Assembly: GCA_964401835.1 (NCBI GenBank)
Contig: CAYNZP010000022.1
Location: 1 to 14,573 of the forward strand
Origin: CAYNZP01 sp964401835
Lineage (GTDB): Bacteria > Planctomycetota > Phycisphaerae > SM23-33
Reading direction: 5' to 3'
Length of the DNA: 14,573 nt
Positions 1 through 6,231 of the stretch are shown here, in pieces (position 1 is the first letter of the stretch; each line of letters opens with the position of its first letter). Below the pieces are notes generated by a model. That model was given only the letters and a program-made list of their open reading frames with translations, made no database searches and was not told the origin of the DNA. The translations under genes were made by a program, and so were the position numbers.

Positions 1-32
1 GCAGCGCTGTAGAAGAAGAATTTATCAGTTAG
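1..32 (+). CDS. C-terminal tail of an upstream gene (partial)
   Basis: Reading from base 3 the sequence gives a short acidic tail (SAVEEEFIS) ending at a TAG at 30-32, followed 23 bases later by a factor-independent terminator. A terminator needs an upstream transcription unit, so this reading is plausible, but only nine residues are visible and nothing about function can be said. The start lies outside the window. Confidence 0.25.
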   Translation, partial: SAVEEEFIS

Positions 33-55
33 GCACCATAAGTTGGAAGTATCTC

Positions 56-92
56 AAGGCGGCTTCAGAACCTCAGGAAGCCGCCTTTTTTT
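56..92 (+). terminator. Factor-independent terminator
   Basis: A 10-bp perfect stem, AAGGCGGCTT at 56-65 and AAGCCGCCTT at 78-87, closes a 12-base loop and runs into a T tract ending at 92. This is the classic bacterial intrinsic terminator and ends whatever gene enters from the left. It is one of two such elements arguing for a bacterial host for this part of the window. Confidence 0.82.
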
Positions 93-239
93 ATAATTTT
101 GGAGATTCAGCAGTTCCTTGCAGTCAGAACCGGCAGCGAAAATTGTTGCTTTTCGGACGGTTAAATATTTTAGTGTCAGTGCCAAAATCATAAGGCCCGT
201 CTCTGGTGACTAAAACGGTCCTGGAAAAGAGTAGGATTT

Positions 240-581
240 ATGATTCAAGAAAGTCAACCCGCCCTTATCGGGCGTTGGAACATAGTTGAGATGGAGATGT
301 GGGACTCGGATGCCTTTAACATGGCCACACAGGCCTTCATCGAGTTCCTGCCCTCAGATGATCGTGGTCATTTTCAATTTTGCTGCGTCGAAGGCTATAT
401 GGATTGTGAATACGGCAATGAGAGCGGCCGGCCTTTTGTCGAATGGTCGTGGAGCGGCTCAGATGAGATGGGCCCTGTAAATGGCCGGGGATGGGCAGTT
501 CTGGAAGAAGACGGAAAGCTTCATGGTAAAATCTATATCCAAAACGCCGATAATTCGCAATTTATAGCAGCGAGGGCCTGA
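240..581 (+). CDS. Conserved hypothetical protein, 113 aa, first gene of a three-gene set
   Basis: A small soluble acidic protein with many aromatic residues and no signal peptide or membrane segment. It opens with an IGRWNIVEMEMWD block and ends with a GRGWAVLEEDGKLHGKIYI strand-rich block followed by a DNSQF motif. I recall similar uncharacterised bacterial proteins of this length but no established function. The start ATG at 240 follows a purine-rich AGAGTAGG stretch at suitable spacing. The stop is one base before the next ATG, and the third gene follows closely, so the three are probably co-transcribed. The third member is a pRiA4b ORF-3-like protein, a family often carried on mobile DNA, which suggests accessory cargo. 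Function unknown. Confidence 0.8.
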   Translation: MIQESQPALIGRWNIVEMEMWDSDAFNMATQAFIEFLPSDDRGHFQFCCVEGYMDCEYGNESGRPFVEWSWSGSDEMGPVNGRGWAVLEEDGKLHGKIYIQNADNSQFIAARA

Positions 582-582
582 T

Positions 583-846
583 ATGGCTGAAAAACATTTA
601 AAATTGAAACTGAATCAAGAGGAAATCAAACTGCTTCGCGACTCGATTGTTCTTAATTTTGATATAGAGCAGAGACTTCGCTGCACAATCGCGGGCAAGC
701 GGGAATTTGCCTTCACTTATGAAGAACTGCAAGAGCTCGCAGGATACCTCGCCGGTGAGGCCAATCACACCGAAGACCGAGATCGGCAGGATATGCTGGA
801 TTGTTTGTGCGACAGGATTGAATGTCGTTTAGCGGAATTTGGATAA
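583..846 (+). CDS. Small hypothetical protein, 87 aa
   Basis: An 87-residue charged, mostly helical protein with no recognised catalytic motif. The middle (FTYEELQELAGYLAGEA) and C-terminal part (DRQDMLDCLCDRIECRLAEF) look like amphipathic helices. The ATG at 583 sits one base after the stop of the 113 aa gene and is preceded by GAGGG within that gene's end, which favours translational coupling. The stop at 844-846 lies eight bases before the pRiA4b ORF-3-like start. A structural or adaptor partner of its neighbour is only a guess; function is unknown. Confidence 0.72.
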   Translation: MAEKHLKLKLNQEEIKLLRDSIVLNFDIEQRLRCTIAGKREFAFTYEELQELAGYLAGEANHTEDRDRQDMLDCLCDRIECRLAEFG

Positions 847-854
847 GGATAAAC

Positions 855-1475
855 ATGCCTAAATATTTTGACCTGGAGATTTCACTACTGGAAATAGAGC
901 CGAGGATCTGGCGGCGTTTTTTGATTCTGCCGGATTGCACCTTCGAAAATCTGCATTACGCGATCCAGGATGCCTGCGGCTGGGAGAATTCTCATCTATA
1001 TGAGTATCTAAACGGCAAGGGTGTCGAAGTTTCCTCGCCCCAGTTCACCATGCAAAGAGGGCTTAAACGAATCGCAAGATCCCAGTACGCCGATCCGTTT
1101 GATGAACAAGACGACGTACCCGTTGCCGACGATATCGAATTGCAGCAGTACTTTTCGCAGCAAGGCGATAAATGCTTCTATATCTATGATTTTGGTGATT
1201 ATTGGGAGCATCTTGTGGAATTGAAGGGCATTGTTGAACTGCCCGAAAAGTTTGTCCGCCAGCTGACTGATGGCGCAAGGGCATTCCCACCGGAAGACTG
1301 TGGAAGCACACCCGGCTACGAAGAATGCTGCGAAGCCTTTAAAATCACCCCCAGAGAACTCACCAAGCTTGATGCGTGCGAAAAAGAAGAATTGGAGTGG
1401 CACAAGGAATGGATCGGCGACTGGAACCCCGAGCGATTTGAACTGAAAGAGGCCAGGAAATGTTTTGATCGATAA
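855..1475 (+). CDS. Plasmid pRiA4b ORF-3 / IS1096 TnpR-like family protein
   Basis: A 206 aa protein with the hallmarks of the pRiA4b ORF-3 family: an N-terminal EIEPRIWRRFLILPDCTF block, an LHYAIQDACGW block, a central FYIYDFGDYWEH motif and a late PPEDCGSTPGYEE motif. The family is common on plasmids, transposons and chromosomes; it was named after a passenger gene of IS1096 and its biochemical activity is not established, despite the resolvase-like name. The ATG at 855 is chosen over an upstream in-frame ATG at 822 because it follows GGATAAGGATAA just after the preceding stop and because family similarity begins right there. The gene converges on the Orc1/Cdc6-like gene with a 29-base gap. 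No transposase lies beside it. Confidence 0.88.
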   Translation: MPKYFDLEISLLEIEPRIWRRFLILPDCTFENLHYAIQDACGWENSHLYEYLNGKGVEVSSPQFTMQRGLKRIARSQYADPFDEQDDVPVADDIELQQYFSQQGDKCFYIYDFGDYWEHLVELKGIVELPEKFVRQLTDGARAFPPEDCGSTPGYEECCEAFKITPRELTKLDACEKEELEWHKEWIGDWNPERFELKEARKCFDR

Positions 1476-1504
1476 AGGCGCTACCGCAGTGCAGACTTTA
1501 TATG

Positions 1505-2758
1505 TCAAAGTTTTTGGCAAAGCTCGAAGTTGAAAAGAATCGTGTCGTATATCTTGCTTATCAGTTCATCGGGCAATTCCAGGAGGATTTCGCGGATGCG
1601 CCCGTGTCTGCCTCGCGATAGCACGCGGGTCCTCAAAAACGAATACATGTCCAGTTCAGTAAGAAGGTCCCTAAATGCCCTTAGGGTCAGCCCCCGTATT
1701 CCGGCTTTCCCGCAAAAGGCCTTATAGGCATCATAAGCGTCGCCAGCGGCAAATGCCCCCGCCTCGGACTGCTTCGCCGTTTCAATGACCGCCGCCATAG
1801 CTGCCTGAAGCTGCGGCGGAGCTGTCCTGATCATCATCAGGTACTTGTCCTGTTCAATCTCGGATGCGGCCCGATCGACCAGTTCCAGTGTTATCTTGGC
1901 CCCAACTTTCTCGGCCAGATATGCGCTCTTTGCCAGCAGCGCGACAGCCTGTCTGGCGTCCCCGTGATCCCGGCTGGATAGTGCGGCAACCTTTTCGATA
2001 ACGCCCGGTTCGACAGCCTTTGGATAAAGGGCCTTTTCAACGCGGATGTTGAGAATCTTCTGGAGATCTATCGCGTCATAGGGCTCGAAGATCAACTCGT
2101 TGAGCTTTAAAAAGGATTTTACCCTGGGATCGAGGTTGTCCGACCAGTCGAGGCGATTGGATGCGAAGACGAGAATGAGCTTGCCCGGTATCCGCTGGGG
2201 TAGCCTTCGTATGAGAAACGTCATAAACGTATCTTTATCCCTGCGGATGTTGTCGGCCTCATCGATGAAAAGGACCAAATAACCGCGATAGTCGGCCAGG
2301 GAAGTTTCGATCCGGAGCATGAGCTCTTCCAGTGAGATGCCCTTCTTGTAGCGTTTGCTGGCGTTTAACAGGCAGGCCAGGTCGTTAAGGGCCCTAAAAC
2401 ATGGCCTGGGAGTTGAAAGATCAAGATGGACTCGCCGTATGGGCACTTTCTTTTGCTGGCAGATTTCCGTAAGCACATTCAAGAAGTAGGTCATGGTCAG
2501 AGTCTTGCCAGTACCGGTCTTTCCCCACAGGGCCAGATGAACGGGATGATCTCCCTGGAGAATACCTGCGAAATGGCTGCTGAGCTCTTTTATCTCGCAA
2601 TCGCGTACGTTAGCGTTGAAGATTTGCTCCAGAACGGCAAGTTGCTCCGAACGGATCAACTGCTCATCATCCAGGAACCGGCGATCCTTGATGGCCCTGT
2701 GCTTGAGCACGTGCTGCATTTGGCCGTCGATCTTGGTTCGGACTGCTGTGTTTTCCAT
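1505..2758 (-). CDS. Orc1/Cdc6-family replication initiator ATPase (AAA+)
   Basis: A 417 aa AAA+ protein with the domain order of archaeal Orc1/Cdc6: an N-terminal KDRRFLDDEQLIRSEQL segment (residues 24-40), Walker A GKTGTGKT (79-86), Walker B LVLFIDEADN (161-170), sensor 1 with ASNR (199-202), a DPRVKS box (210-215), sensor 2 HGDARQA with Arg269, and a C-terminal winged-helix region (about 312-400). In this family ATP-bound protein recognises origin boxes through the winged helix and AAA+ contacts and starts replication. The reading frame stays open upstream to 3073, but the ATG at 2758 is chosen: GGAGGTGA lies seven bases before it, the family match begins there, and the extension would merely translate repeat DNA. 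Iterons lie directly upstream. A plasmid partition or transposition AAA+ ATPase is less likely given the box VII and sensor 2 pattern. Confidence 0.82.
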   Translation of the reverse strand: MENTAVRTKIDGQMQHVLKHRAIKDRRFLDDEQLIRSEQLAVLEQIFNANVRDCEIKELSSHFAGILQGDHPVHLALWGKTGTGKTLTMTYFLNVLTEICQQKKVPIRRVHLDLSTPRPCFRALNDLACLLNASKRYKKGISLEELMLRIETSLADYRGYLVLFIDEADNIRRDKDTFMTFLIRRLPQRIPGKLILVFASNRLDWSDNLDPRVKSFLKLNELIFEPYDAIDLQKILNIRVEKALYPKAVEPGVIEKVAALSSRDHGDARQAVALLAKSAYLAEKVGAKITLELVDRAASEIEQDKYLMMIRTAPPQLQAAMAAVIETAKQSEAGAFAAGDAYDAYKAFCGKAGIRGLTLRAFRDLLTELDMYSFLRTRVLSRGRHGRIREILLELPDELISKIYDTILFNFELCQKL

Positions 2759-2773
2759 GGGAAAATCACCTCC
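2750..2773 (-). repeat. Iteron-like copy A, overlapping the initiator start (weak)
   Basis: The minus strand carries TTTTCCCATGGAA, the same 13 bases as the core of copy B. The GGAG block is one base further from the core than in copies B-D, so the match is imperfect. The site holds the Shine-Dalgarno sequence and the ATG of the Orc1/Cdc6-like gene. It may be a real binding site or a chance effect of a GGAGG ribosome binding site before ATGGAA. Confidence 0.45.
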
Positions 2774-2795
2774 ATATTCCCTCACAGGAGCCGCT

Positions 2796-2812
2796 CCTAT
2801 AAAAACCTTTCG
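2796..2812 (-). promoter_or_regulatory. BRE/TATA-like promoter of the Orc1/Cdc6-like gene
   Basis: On the minus strand the sequence reads CGAAAGG followed by TTTTTATAGG. This fits a B-recognition element plus TATA box. A start about 25 bases downstream of the TATA centre falls near 2776, just before the Shine-Dalgarno sequence at 2773-2766 and about 18 bases before the ATG. It lies between two iteron-like sites, which would suit autoregulation. A bacterial promoter without a clear -35 is the alternative. Confidence 0.45.
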
Positions 2813-2823
2813 ATTTTCAGCGC

Positions 2824-2847
2824 GGAGTAGTTTTCCCATGGAATTTT
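2824..2847 (+). repeat. Iteron copy B
   Basis: GGAGTAGTTTTCC followed by CAT and GGAA. It shares the 13-base left part exactly with copy C 90 bases downstream, and the dyad core with the other copies. Confidence 0.75.
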
Positions 2848-2913
2848 TAACAAGTAACAAGGGATAAAGGTGTGTTGAATTTGCCTGAAACCAGGCCTCT
2901 GCCACTGTCAGCA

Positions 2914-2937
2914 GGAGTAGTTTTCCTAAGGAACTTT
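2914..2937 (+). repeat. Iteron copy C
   Basis: GGAGTAGTTTTCC followed by TAA and GGAA, in the same orientation as copy B. The three central bases vary, as expected for a dyad recognised on both sides. Confidence 0.75.
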
Positions 2938-3086
2938 GAAAATCCGTTTTCGGAGGCATGTGTGATTTTTCGTTACTGCTGCCAAGTAACAACAAGTTCA
3001 GAATGCCGACTTTCAGTAGATTTATAAATGTCGTCTTTAGGTAGTAGTAAGTAATAGATAAGAGATATATCATATATCCATATAAC

Positions 3087-3110
3087 GGTTTTCCTTGGGA
3101 AATTTACTCC
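3087..3110 (-). repeat. Iteron copy D (inverted)
   Basis: On the minus strand it reads GGAGTAAATTTCC, then CAA and GGAA. It aligns with copies B and C without gaps and faces them across the AT-rich stretch. Confidence 0.7.
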
Positions 3111-3306
3111 TGGCGACTCATCCCGAGGCCCGGTTTTTCCTGCATTTTTGCTTTTTTTCTGAAAATTTTTCCGTAAGTAAGGCGCCTAACTCGCGCCTCT
3201 TACGACAATCCTGCCTGAATATCCCGGAATTTTCCCTTGCGCATTTTTGAACCTCGCGCTAGTTTGCATGAAGCGCATATGTATCGAAATCAATGACATA
3301 TATGCC

Positions 3307-3387
3307 GCTGCTATCGGGATTGAGGTGAAAGAATTCCCGGATTGTAAGGCCTGTTGATTTGCCTTATTCAAAAGCCTCGATAGCAGC
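3307..3387 (+). promoter_or_regulatory. Structured leader upstream of the LuxR-type gene
   Basis: A perfect 10-bp outer stem (GCTGCTATCG at 3307-3316 with CGATAGCAGC at 3378-3387) encloses an inner perfect 6-bp hairpin (TAAGGC at 3345-3350 with GCCTTA at 3361-3366). The structure ends 11 bases before the GGAG ribosome binding site at 3399-3402 and has no T tract, so it is not a plain terminator. It could control translation of the regulator, or be a DNA operator. The rest of the stretch 3111-3306 shows no gene that I can support. Confidence 0.5.
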
Positions 3388-3410
3388 AAATTAACCTTGG
3401 AGAAAAGTTT

Positions 3411-3701
3411 TTGAAAATGGATATAGCACAGCGGGAAATCTTCTCCGAAACCCAATGGGGTGAACTTGTCGACAACCTTGAGCTGTCTCCGCGGCTCCAT
3501 GACGTGATCAGATGCATCTTCAAGGGTTACTCCGACAAGCAGATAGCCTCACAGCTGGATATCAGCGTATCTACTGTCCGTAGTTATCTGTGGCGTATGT
3601 TCATCAAGTTCGACATTCATGACCGCAACGAACTGATCCTGCATGTGGTTGATACTTTCCTTACCGGATGCAGGAAAAATGGATGCCCTCGATATCGATG
3701 A
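3411..3701 (+). CDS. Single-domain LuxR/GerE-type DNA-binding regulator
   Basis: A 96 aa protein that is essentially a GerE/LuxR helix-turn-helix: LSPRLHDVIRCIFKGYSDKQIASQLDIS is the scaffold and first helices, SVSTVRSYLWRMFIKF the recognition helix, with DRNELILHVVD the dimerisation end. There is no receiver or ligand-binding domain, so it must be controlled by expression, a partner or its structured leader. The TTG start at 3411 has GGAG eight bases upstream; the in-frame ATG at 3417 would put that site 14 bases away, so TTG is preferred, though either may be used. It lies upstream of the PEP-CTERM protease in the same direction, separated by 217 bases, and is a candidate regulator of it. 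Confidence 0.82.
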   Translation: MKMDIAQREIFSETQWGELVDNLELSPRLHDVIRCIFKGYSDKQIASQLDISVSTVRSYLWRMFIKFDIHDRNELILHVVDTFLTGCRKNGCPRYR

Positions 3702-3779
3702 TGTCGCTGACAATGCCGTAAGGATTGTCGGATTGTGCAAATTCGAATCTGCAATAAGATTGCTAACTATGGATCGCAC

Positions 3780-3865
3780 CCGCTTTTTGGGCGGCATAGG
3801 TTTTTCAAGCAAGGGCAGGGCGAATCCCGCTCGCTCGTTTCTACCTGCCTCTGGCTTAACAGCCA
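3780..3865 (+). promoter_or_regulatory. Hairpin-rich leader before the PEP-CTERM gene
   Basis: Between the regulator and the protease gene several short stems follow each other: CCGC/GCGG around TTTTTGG (3780-3794), GGCAGG with CCTGCC (3814-3819, 3844-3849) enclosing GCGA/TCGC, and a TGGCT-TAAC-AGCCA hairpin (3852-3865). No T tract follows. I do not recognise a known riboswitch class. This may be a structured 5' leader or only chance pairing. Confidence 0.3.
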
Positions 3866-3918
3866 AATTTAAGTCGTGACCAGAACATATTAGATTGATT
3901 TTACGAAAGGATGGGAAA

Positions 3919-5865
3919 ATGAAAAAACTACTCGTAATCAAAATGATCTTGCTGTGTCTCTTGGCAAGTCAACTTATGGCTGAACCATTGTATTTCTCGG
4001 AGACGGGGCATTACTATGAATTGATAGAAGATCGCTGGGACTGGCTGGATGCGAAAGCTGCCGCTGAGACCAGTTCTTTTGTCGGCGTAAATGGCCATTT
4101 GGCAACGATAACCAGCGCGTCAGAACAAAGCTTCATCACAAGTAACTTCTCGCTATCTTATTGGTGTTACTGGCTTGGCGGTTTTCAACCTGATGGCAGC
4201 CTGGAACCCAATAAAAACTGGCAATGGGTTACTGGCGAAGCCTGGAATTATACGAACTGGGACATAAATCAACCAGACGATGACTTTGGCGAAGATTGCC
4301 TCGGCATTTATGGCGCTCCTTTGGGTTCGCAATACAAATGGAACGACGTGACCGGAAAGGGTGAACGCACAGACGGCACGGATTATCGTTACACCTTGCC
4401 ATATCTCGTCGAGTATGAGCCTTTGAGCACGCCGGCACCGCAGACGCTACCGGGAACCATCTCCGCAATAAAGGCAGATGATGTTCACCGTTCAGGCGTT
4501 ACAGGCTCTGGAGTCAAAATTGGACTGGTTGATTCTGGAGGAAAACCCTGGTCTGCTCATCCGGCACTTAATGGCAGTGGAAAAGTGCAAAATGGTGAAA
4601 GTGATGTTAATCTCGCGAGTGTACATGCAACGAAAGCAGCTGGTATTGTCGTAGGTGAACATAATGGTGCAAACGTTTTGGGAACTGGACGTGATTATGT
4701 TGGGGTCGCCCCGGGTTCAACCCTTGAAGCTTCAGTGGCTACCCACCAGGATGAAATAGATAATAGAGTCTCTGAATTGAAAGATTCGGGCTGCGACGTA
4801 ATAGGTGTAATTTGCAAAACCTCTGCAGACAATCTCTTTGTTTCAGAAATAAACCGGACAATAGATGATATTGTCAACAGCAATAAGGTTACAGTTATCG
4901 CCACGGCTGGAAATTCCAGCGAGGACAGTGATATTGTCTGTCCGGGTAATGCCTATAACGTAATTACTGTTGGAACATTAAGGAATACCGGACCTTTTGA
5001 AAACGGCATACCGCAGGGTCCCTGGGACAAAGCTGGTAGTGAGAATATCAGTGGCCCTACTGCGTCGTATTACGGCCCGTCCCGCTGTAAGCCGGATGTG
5101 GTAGCACCAGGGGAATGCATTGTTGCAGACCATAGTGATGATTCTTACGGCAGCAGTAATGGAGCGTATTCAAGCTATGCAACTCCCCATGTAATAGGCG
5201 CTGCAGCATTGATGGTTGAAGCTGCAAGAGATGCCAATGCCTATTTTGTAGATGGAGATATTGTAGATCCGCGTGTGATTAAATCTGCGATTCTCACAGG
5301 TGCTGACAAAGGTGTGAAAAGATTCGATGGCGGAAATTGGGATGCAAGTAGCTCTTCGCAACCGCTGGATTATGAATTAGGTGCTGGCGGACTTGACGTA
5401 GAAGAAGCCATAAAGGTAATGCTTGGCGAAGACGATGATACTACATCACGTCATATGGCATTTGACGTAATTAGCTGGACTGAGCAGACCGTTGAATTGT
5501 CTTTGGGGCATCTAGCAGAGGATTCCGAAATAACCGCCTCATTAGTATGGAATGCACACCTGGTTCTTACCGGCTTGTCTTATGGGATGGATATGAGCGA
5601 TTTGGATTTATATCTTCTCAAAGACGATACTCCTTTTATGTGGTCTACCAGTTCCGTTGATAATATTGAGCATATCTATGCCACTGGTTTGGAGGAAGGA
5701 GATTACTCGCTACAAGTTAGATTTATCGATAACGGATGGGACCCATTGGTCAGTTTTGATTCGGAGCAATTTGCTCTTTCCTACAGTGCTGTACCAGAGC
5801 CGGCAACGCTTTCTTTATTATTAATCTGCGGGTCGGGGTTATTTTGTCGCAGGCGAAGACAATAG
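3919..5865 (+). CDS. Secreted lectin-subtilase protein with PEP-CTERM sorting signal
   Basis: A 648 aa exported protein. Residues 1-21 are a signal peptide. Residues about 24-167 form a C-type lectin-like domain with GHLATITSASEQ, a QPD motif (118-120) and WND (141-143); in classical C-type lectins QPD favours galactose-type and EPN mannose-type sugars. Residues about 190-510 form an S8 subtilase: Asp205 in LVDSGG, His236 in HATKAAGI (family norm HGTHVAG), oxyanion Asn332 in ATAGNSS, and Ser419 in SSYATPHV (norm GTSMATPHV). A beta-rich region resembling a pre-peptidase C-terminal domain follows (about 555-600). The tail is VPEPATL (625-631), a hydrophobic helix and RRRRQ, the PEP-CTERM signal processed by exosortase. 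The ATG at 3919 follows AAGGATGGG; an upstream TTG at 3895 would spoil the signal peptide. Confidence 0.9.
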   Translation: MKKLLVIKMILLCLLASQLMAEPLYFSETGHYYELIEDRWDWLDAKAAAETSSFVGVNGHLATITSASEQSFITSNFSLSYWCYWLGGFQPDGSLEPNKNWQWVTGEAWNYTNWDINQPDDDFGEDCLGIYGAPLGSQYKWNDVTGKGERTDGTDYRYTLPYLVEYEPLSTPAPQTLPGTISAIKADDVHRSGVTGSGVKIGLVDSGGKPWSAHPALNGSGKVQNGESDVNLASVHATKAAGIVVGEHNGANVLGTGRDYVGVAPGSTLEASVATHQDEIDNRVSELKDSGCDVIGVICKTSADNLFVSEINRTIDDIVNSNKVTVIATAGNSSEDSDIVCPGNAYNVITVGTLRNTGPFENGIPQGPWDKAGSENISGPTASYYGPSRCKPDVVAPGECIVADHSDDSYGSSNGAYSSYATPHVIGAAALMVEAARDANAYFVDGDIVDPRVIKSAILTGADKGVKRFDGGNWDASSSSQPLDYELGAGGLDVEEAIKVMLGEDDDTTSRHMAFDVISWTEQTVELSLGHLAEDSEITASLVWNAHLVLTGLSYGMDMSDLDLYLLKDDTPFMWSTSSVDNIEHIYATGLEEGDYSLQVRFIDNGWDPLVSFDSEQFALSYSAVPEPATLSLLLICGSGLFCRRRRQ

Positions 5866-5884
5866 CTCGTTGGATCTCCGTCTT

Positions 5885-5915
5885 AAAGGGCGGTCGCAAG
5901 GCCGTCCTTTGTTTT
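5885..5915 (+). terminator. Factor-independent terminator of the PEP-CTERM gene
   Basis: AAAGGGCGGTC (5885-5895) pairs with GGCCGTCCTTT (5900-5910) in an 11-bp stem with two G-U pairs, closed by a GCAA tetraloop and followed by TGTTTT. GNRA loops are favoured in strong bacterial intrinsic terminators. Confidence 0.85.
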
Positions 5916-5925
5916 GAAACCATTC

Positions 5926-5960
5926 GGCGCTCAGCTTCTTAATTGAGATGAGCCTGCCTG
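5926..5960 (+). repeat. Leader motif copy 1, before a broken zinc-ribbon gene
   Basis: From 5929 the sequence GCTCAGCTTCTTAATTGAG continues to GAGCCTGCC. About 25 of 30 bases match copy 2 at 7561-7590, in the same orientation. It lies 33 bases before a short Cys-rich reading frame, as copy 2 lies before an intact one. The long stem of copy 2 is weakened here. Confidence 0.6.
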
Positions 5961-5993
5961 GCTAGAAGCAGGTTAATTTGGGGATAATTCAAA

Positions 5994-6160
5994 ATGCAAA
6001 GATGCAGATTTTGTGGTGGATTTAAAGGCTGAACTGTGCAATTGACGGCTATGCCAATTCGGTTTAAAGTTGTAAGAAGTGTTGCGGACTTATTTTTCAA
6101 TCACCGCTGAACAAAAGCCCCGGCCGGAAAAGATATGAACGGTCTCCCCCCACCGTTTAG
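5994..6160 (+). pseudogene. Broken small zinc-ribbon gene
   Basis: The ATG at 5994, preceded by GGGGAT, reads MQRCRFCGGFKG and then stops at 6030-6032. In the shifted frame from 6032 the sequence continues NCAIDGYANSV, a stop, then SCKKCCGLIFQSPLNKSPGRKRYE, ending at TAG 6158-6160. Joined together this is the C-x2-C ... C-x2-C plan of a short zinc ribbon with a basic tail, like the protein at 14186. At least one frameshift and one stop separate the halves. The stretch 5961-6231 otherwise holds only a small hairpin, AACGGT/ACCGTT around a C-rich loop (6138-6157). A non-coding reading is possible, but the shared leader supports decay of a real gene. Confidence 0.4.
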
Positions 6161-6231
6161 TCAAAAAATTCTGGCCGGGACTTTAATTGCCAGGCGGGCT
6201 TGTTTTGCTGAAGACAGCACCAAGGCAGGGT

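Larger units (their letters stand above)
2750..3110. other. Putative replication origin with ORB-like iterons
   Basis: Directly upstream of the initiator gene lie repeats built on the dyad TTCC-NNN-GGAA with a GGAG block on one side. Two are in plus orientation (2824, 2914) and one is inverted (3087); a weaker inverted copy covers the initiator start codon (2750). An AT-rich stretch (about 3010-3086), containing TTTATAAA and the dyad GATATA-TCA-TATATC, lies between the second plus copy and the inverted copy. A 10-base direct repeat CAAGTAACAA occurs at 2851 and 2983. Archaeal origins have the same plan: a TTCC-NNN-GGAA dyad box with a one-sided tract, inverted copies flanking an AT-rich unwinding region, next to the orc1/cdc6 gene. 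The base composition of the side tract differs, so this is an analogy of architecture. Confidence 0.6.

Noticed and set aside
855..1475. IS1096-type insertion sequence
   Set aside because: Only the passenger-like protein is present; there is no transposase and no terminal inverted repeats were seen.
1008..1520. 170-residue open frame on the minus strand
   Set aside because: Fully antisense to the well-supported pRiA4b ORF-3-like gene; its composition is that of a reverse-strand shadow.
2759..3073. N-terminal extension of the Orc1/Cdc6-like frame up to 3073
   Set aside because: The extra 105 residues merely translate the iteron region (repeated SLGKLLL/SMGKLLR words), while a perfect ribosome binding site and the family match define the start at 2758.
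3810..3835. tRNA-like GGGCGAATCCC word
   Set aside because: Looked like a T-arm, but no acceptor, D-arm or anticodon arm can be placed around it.
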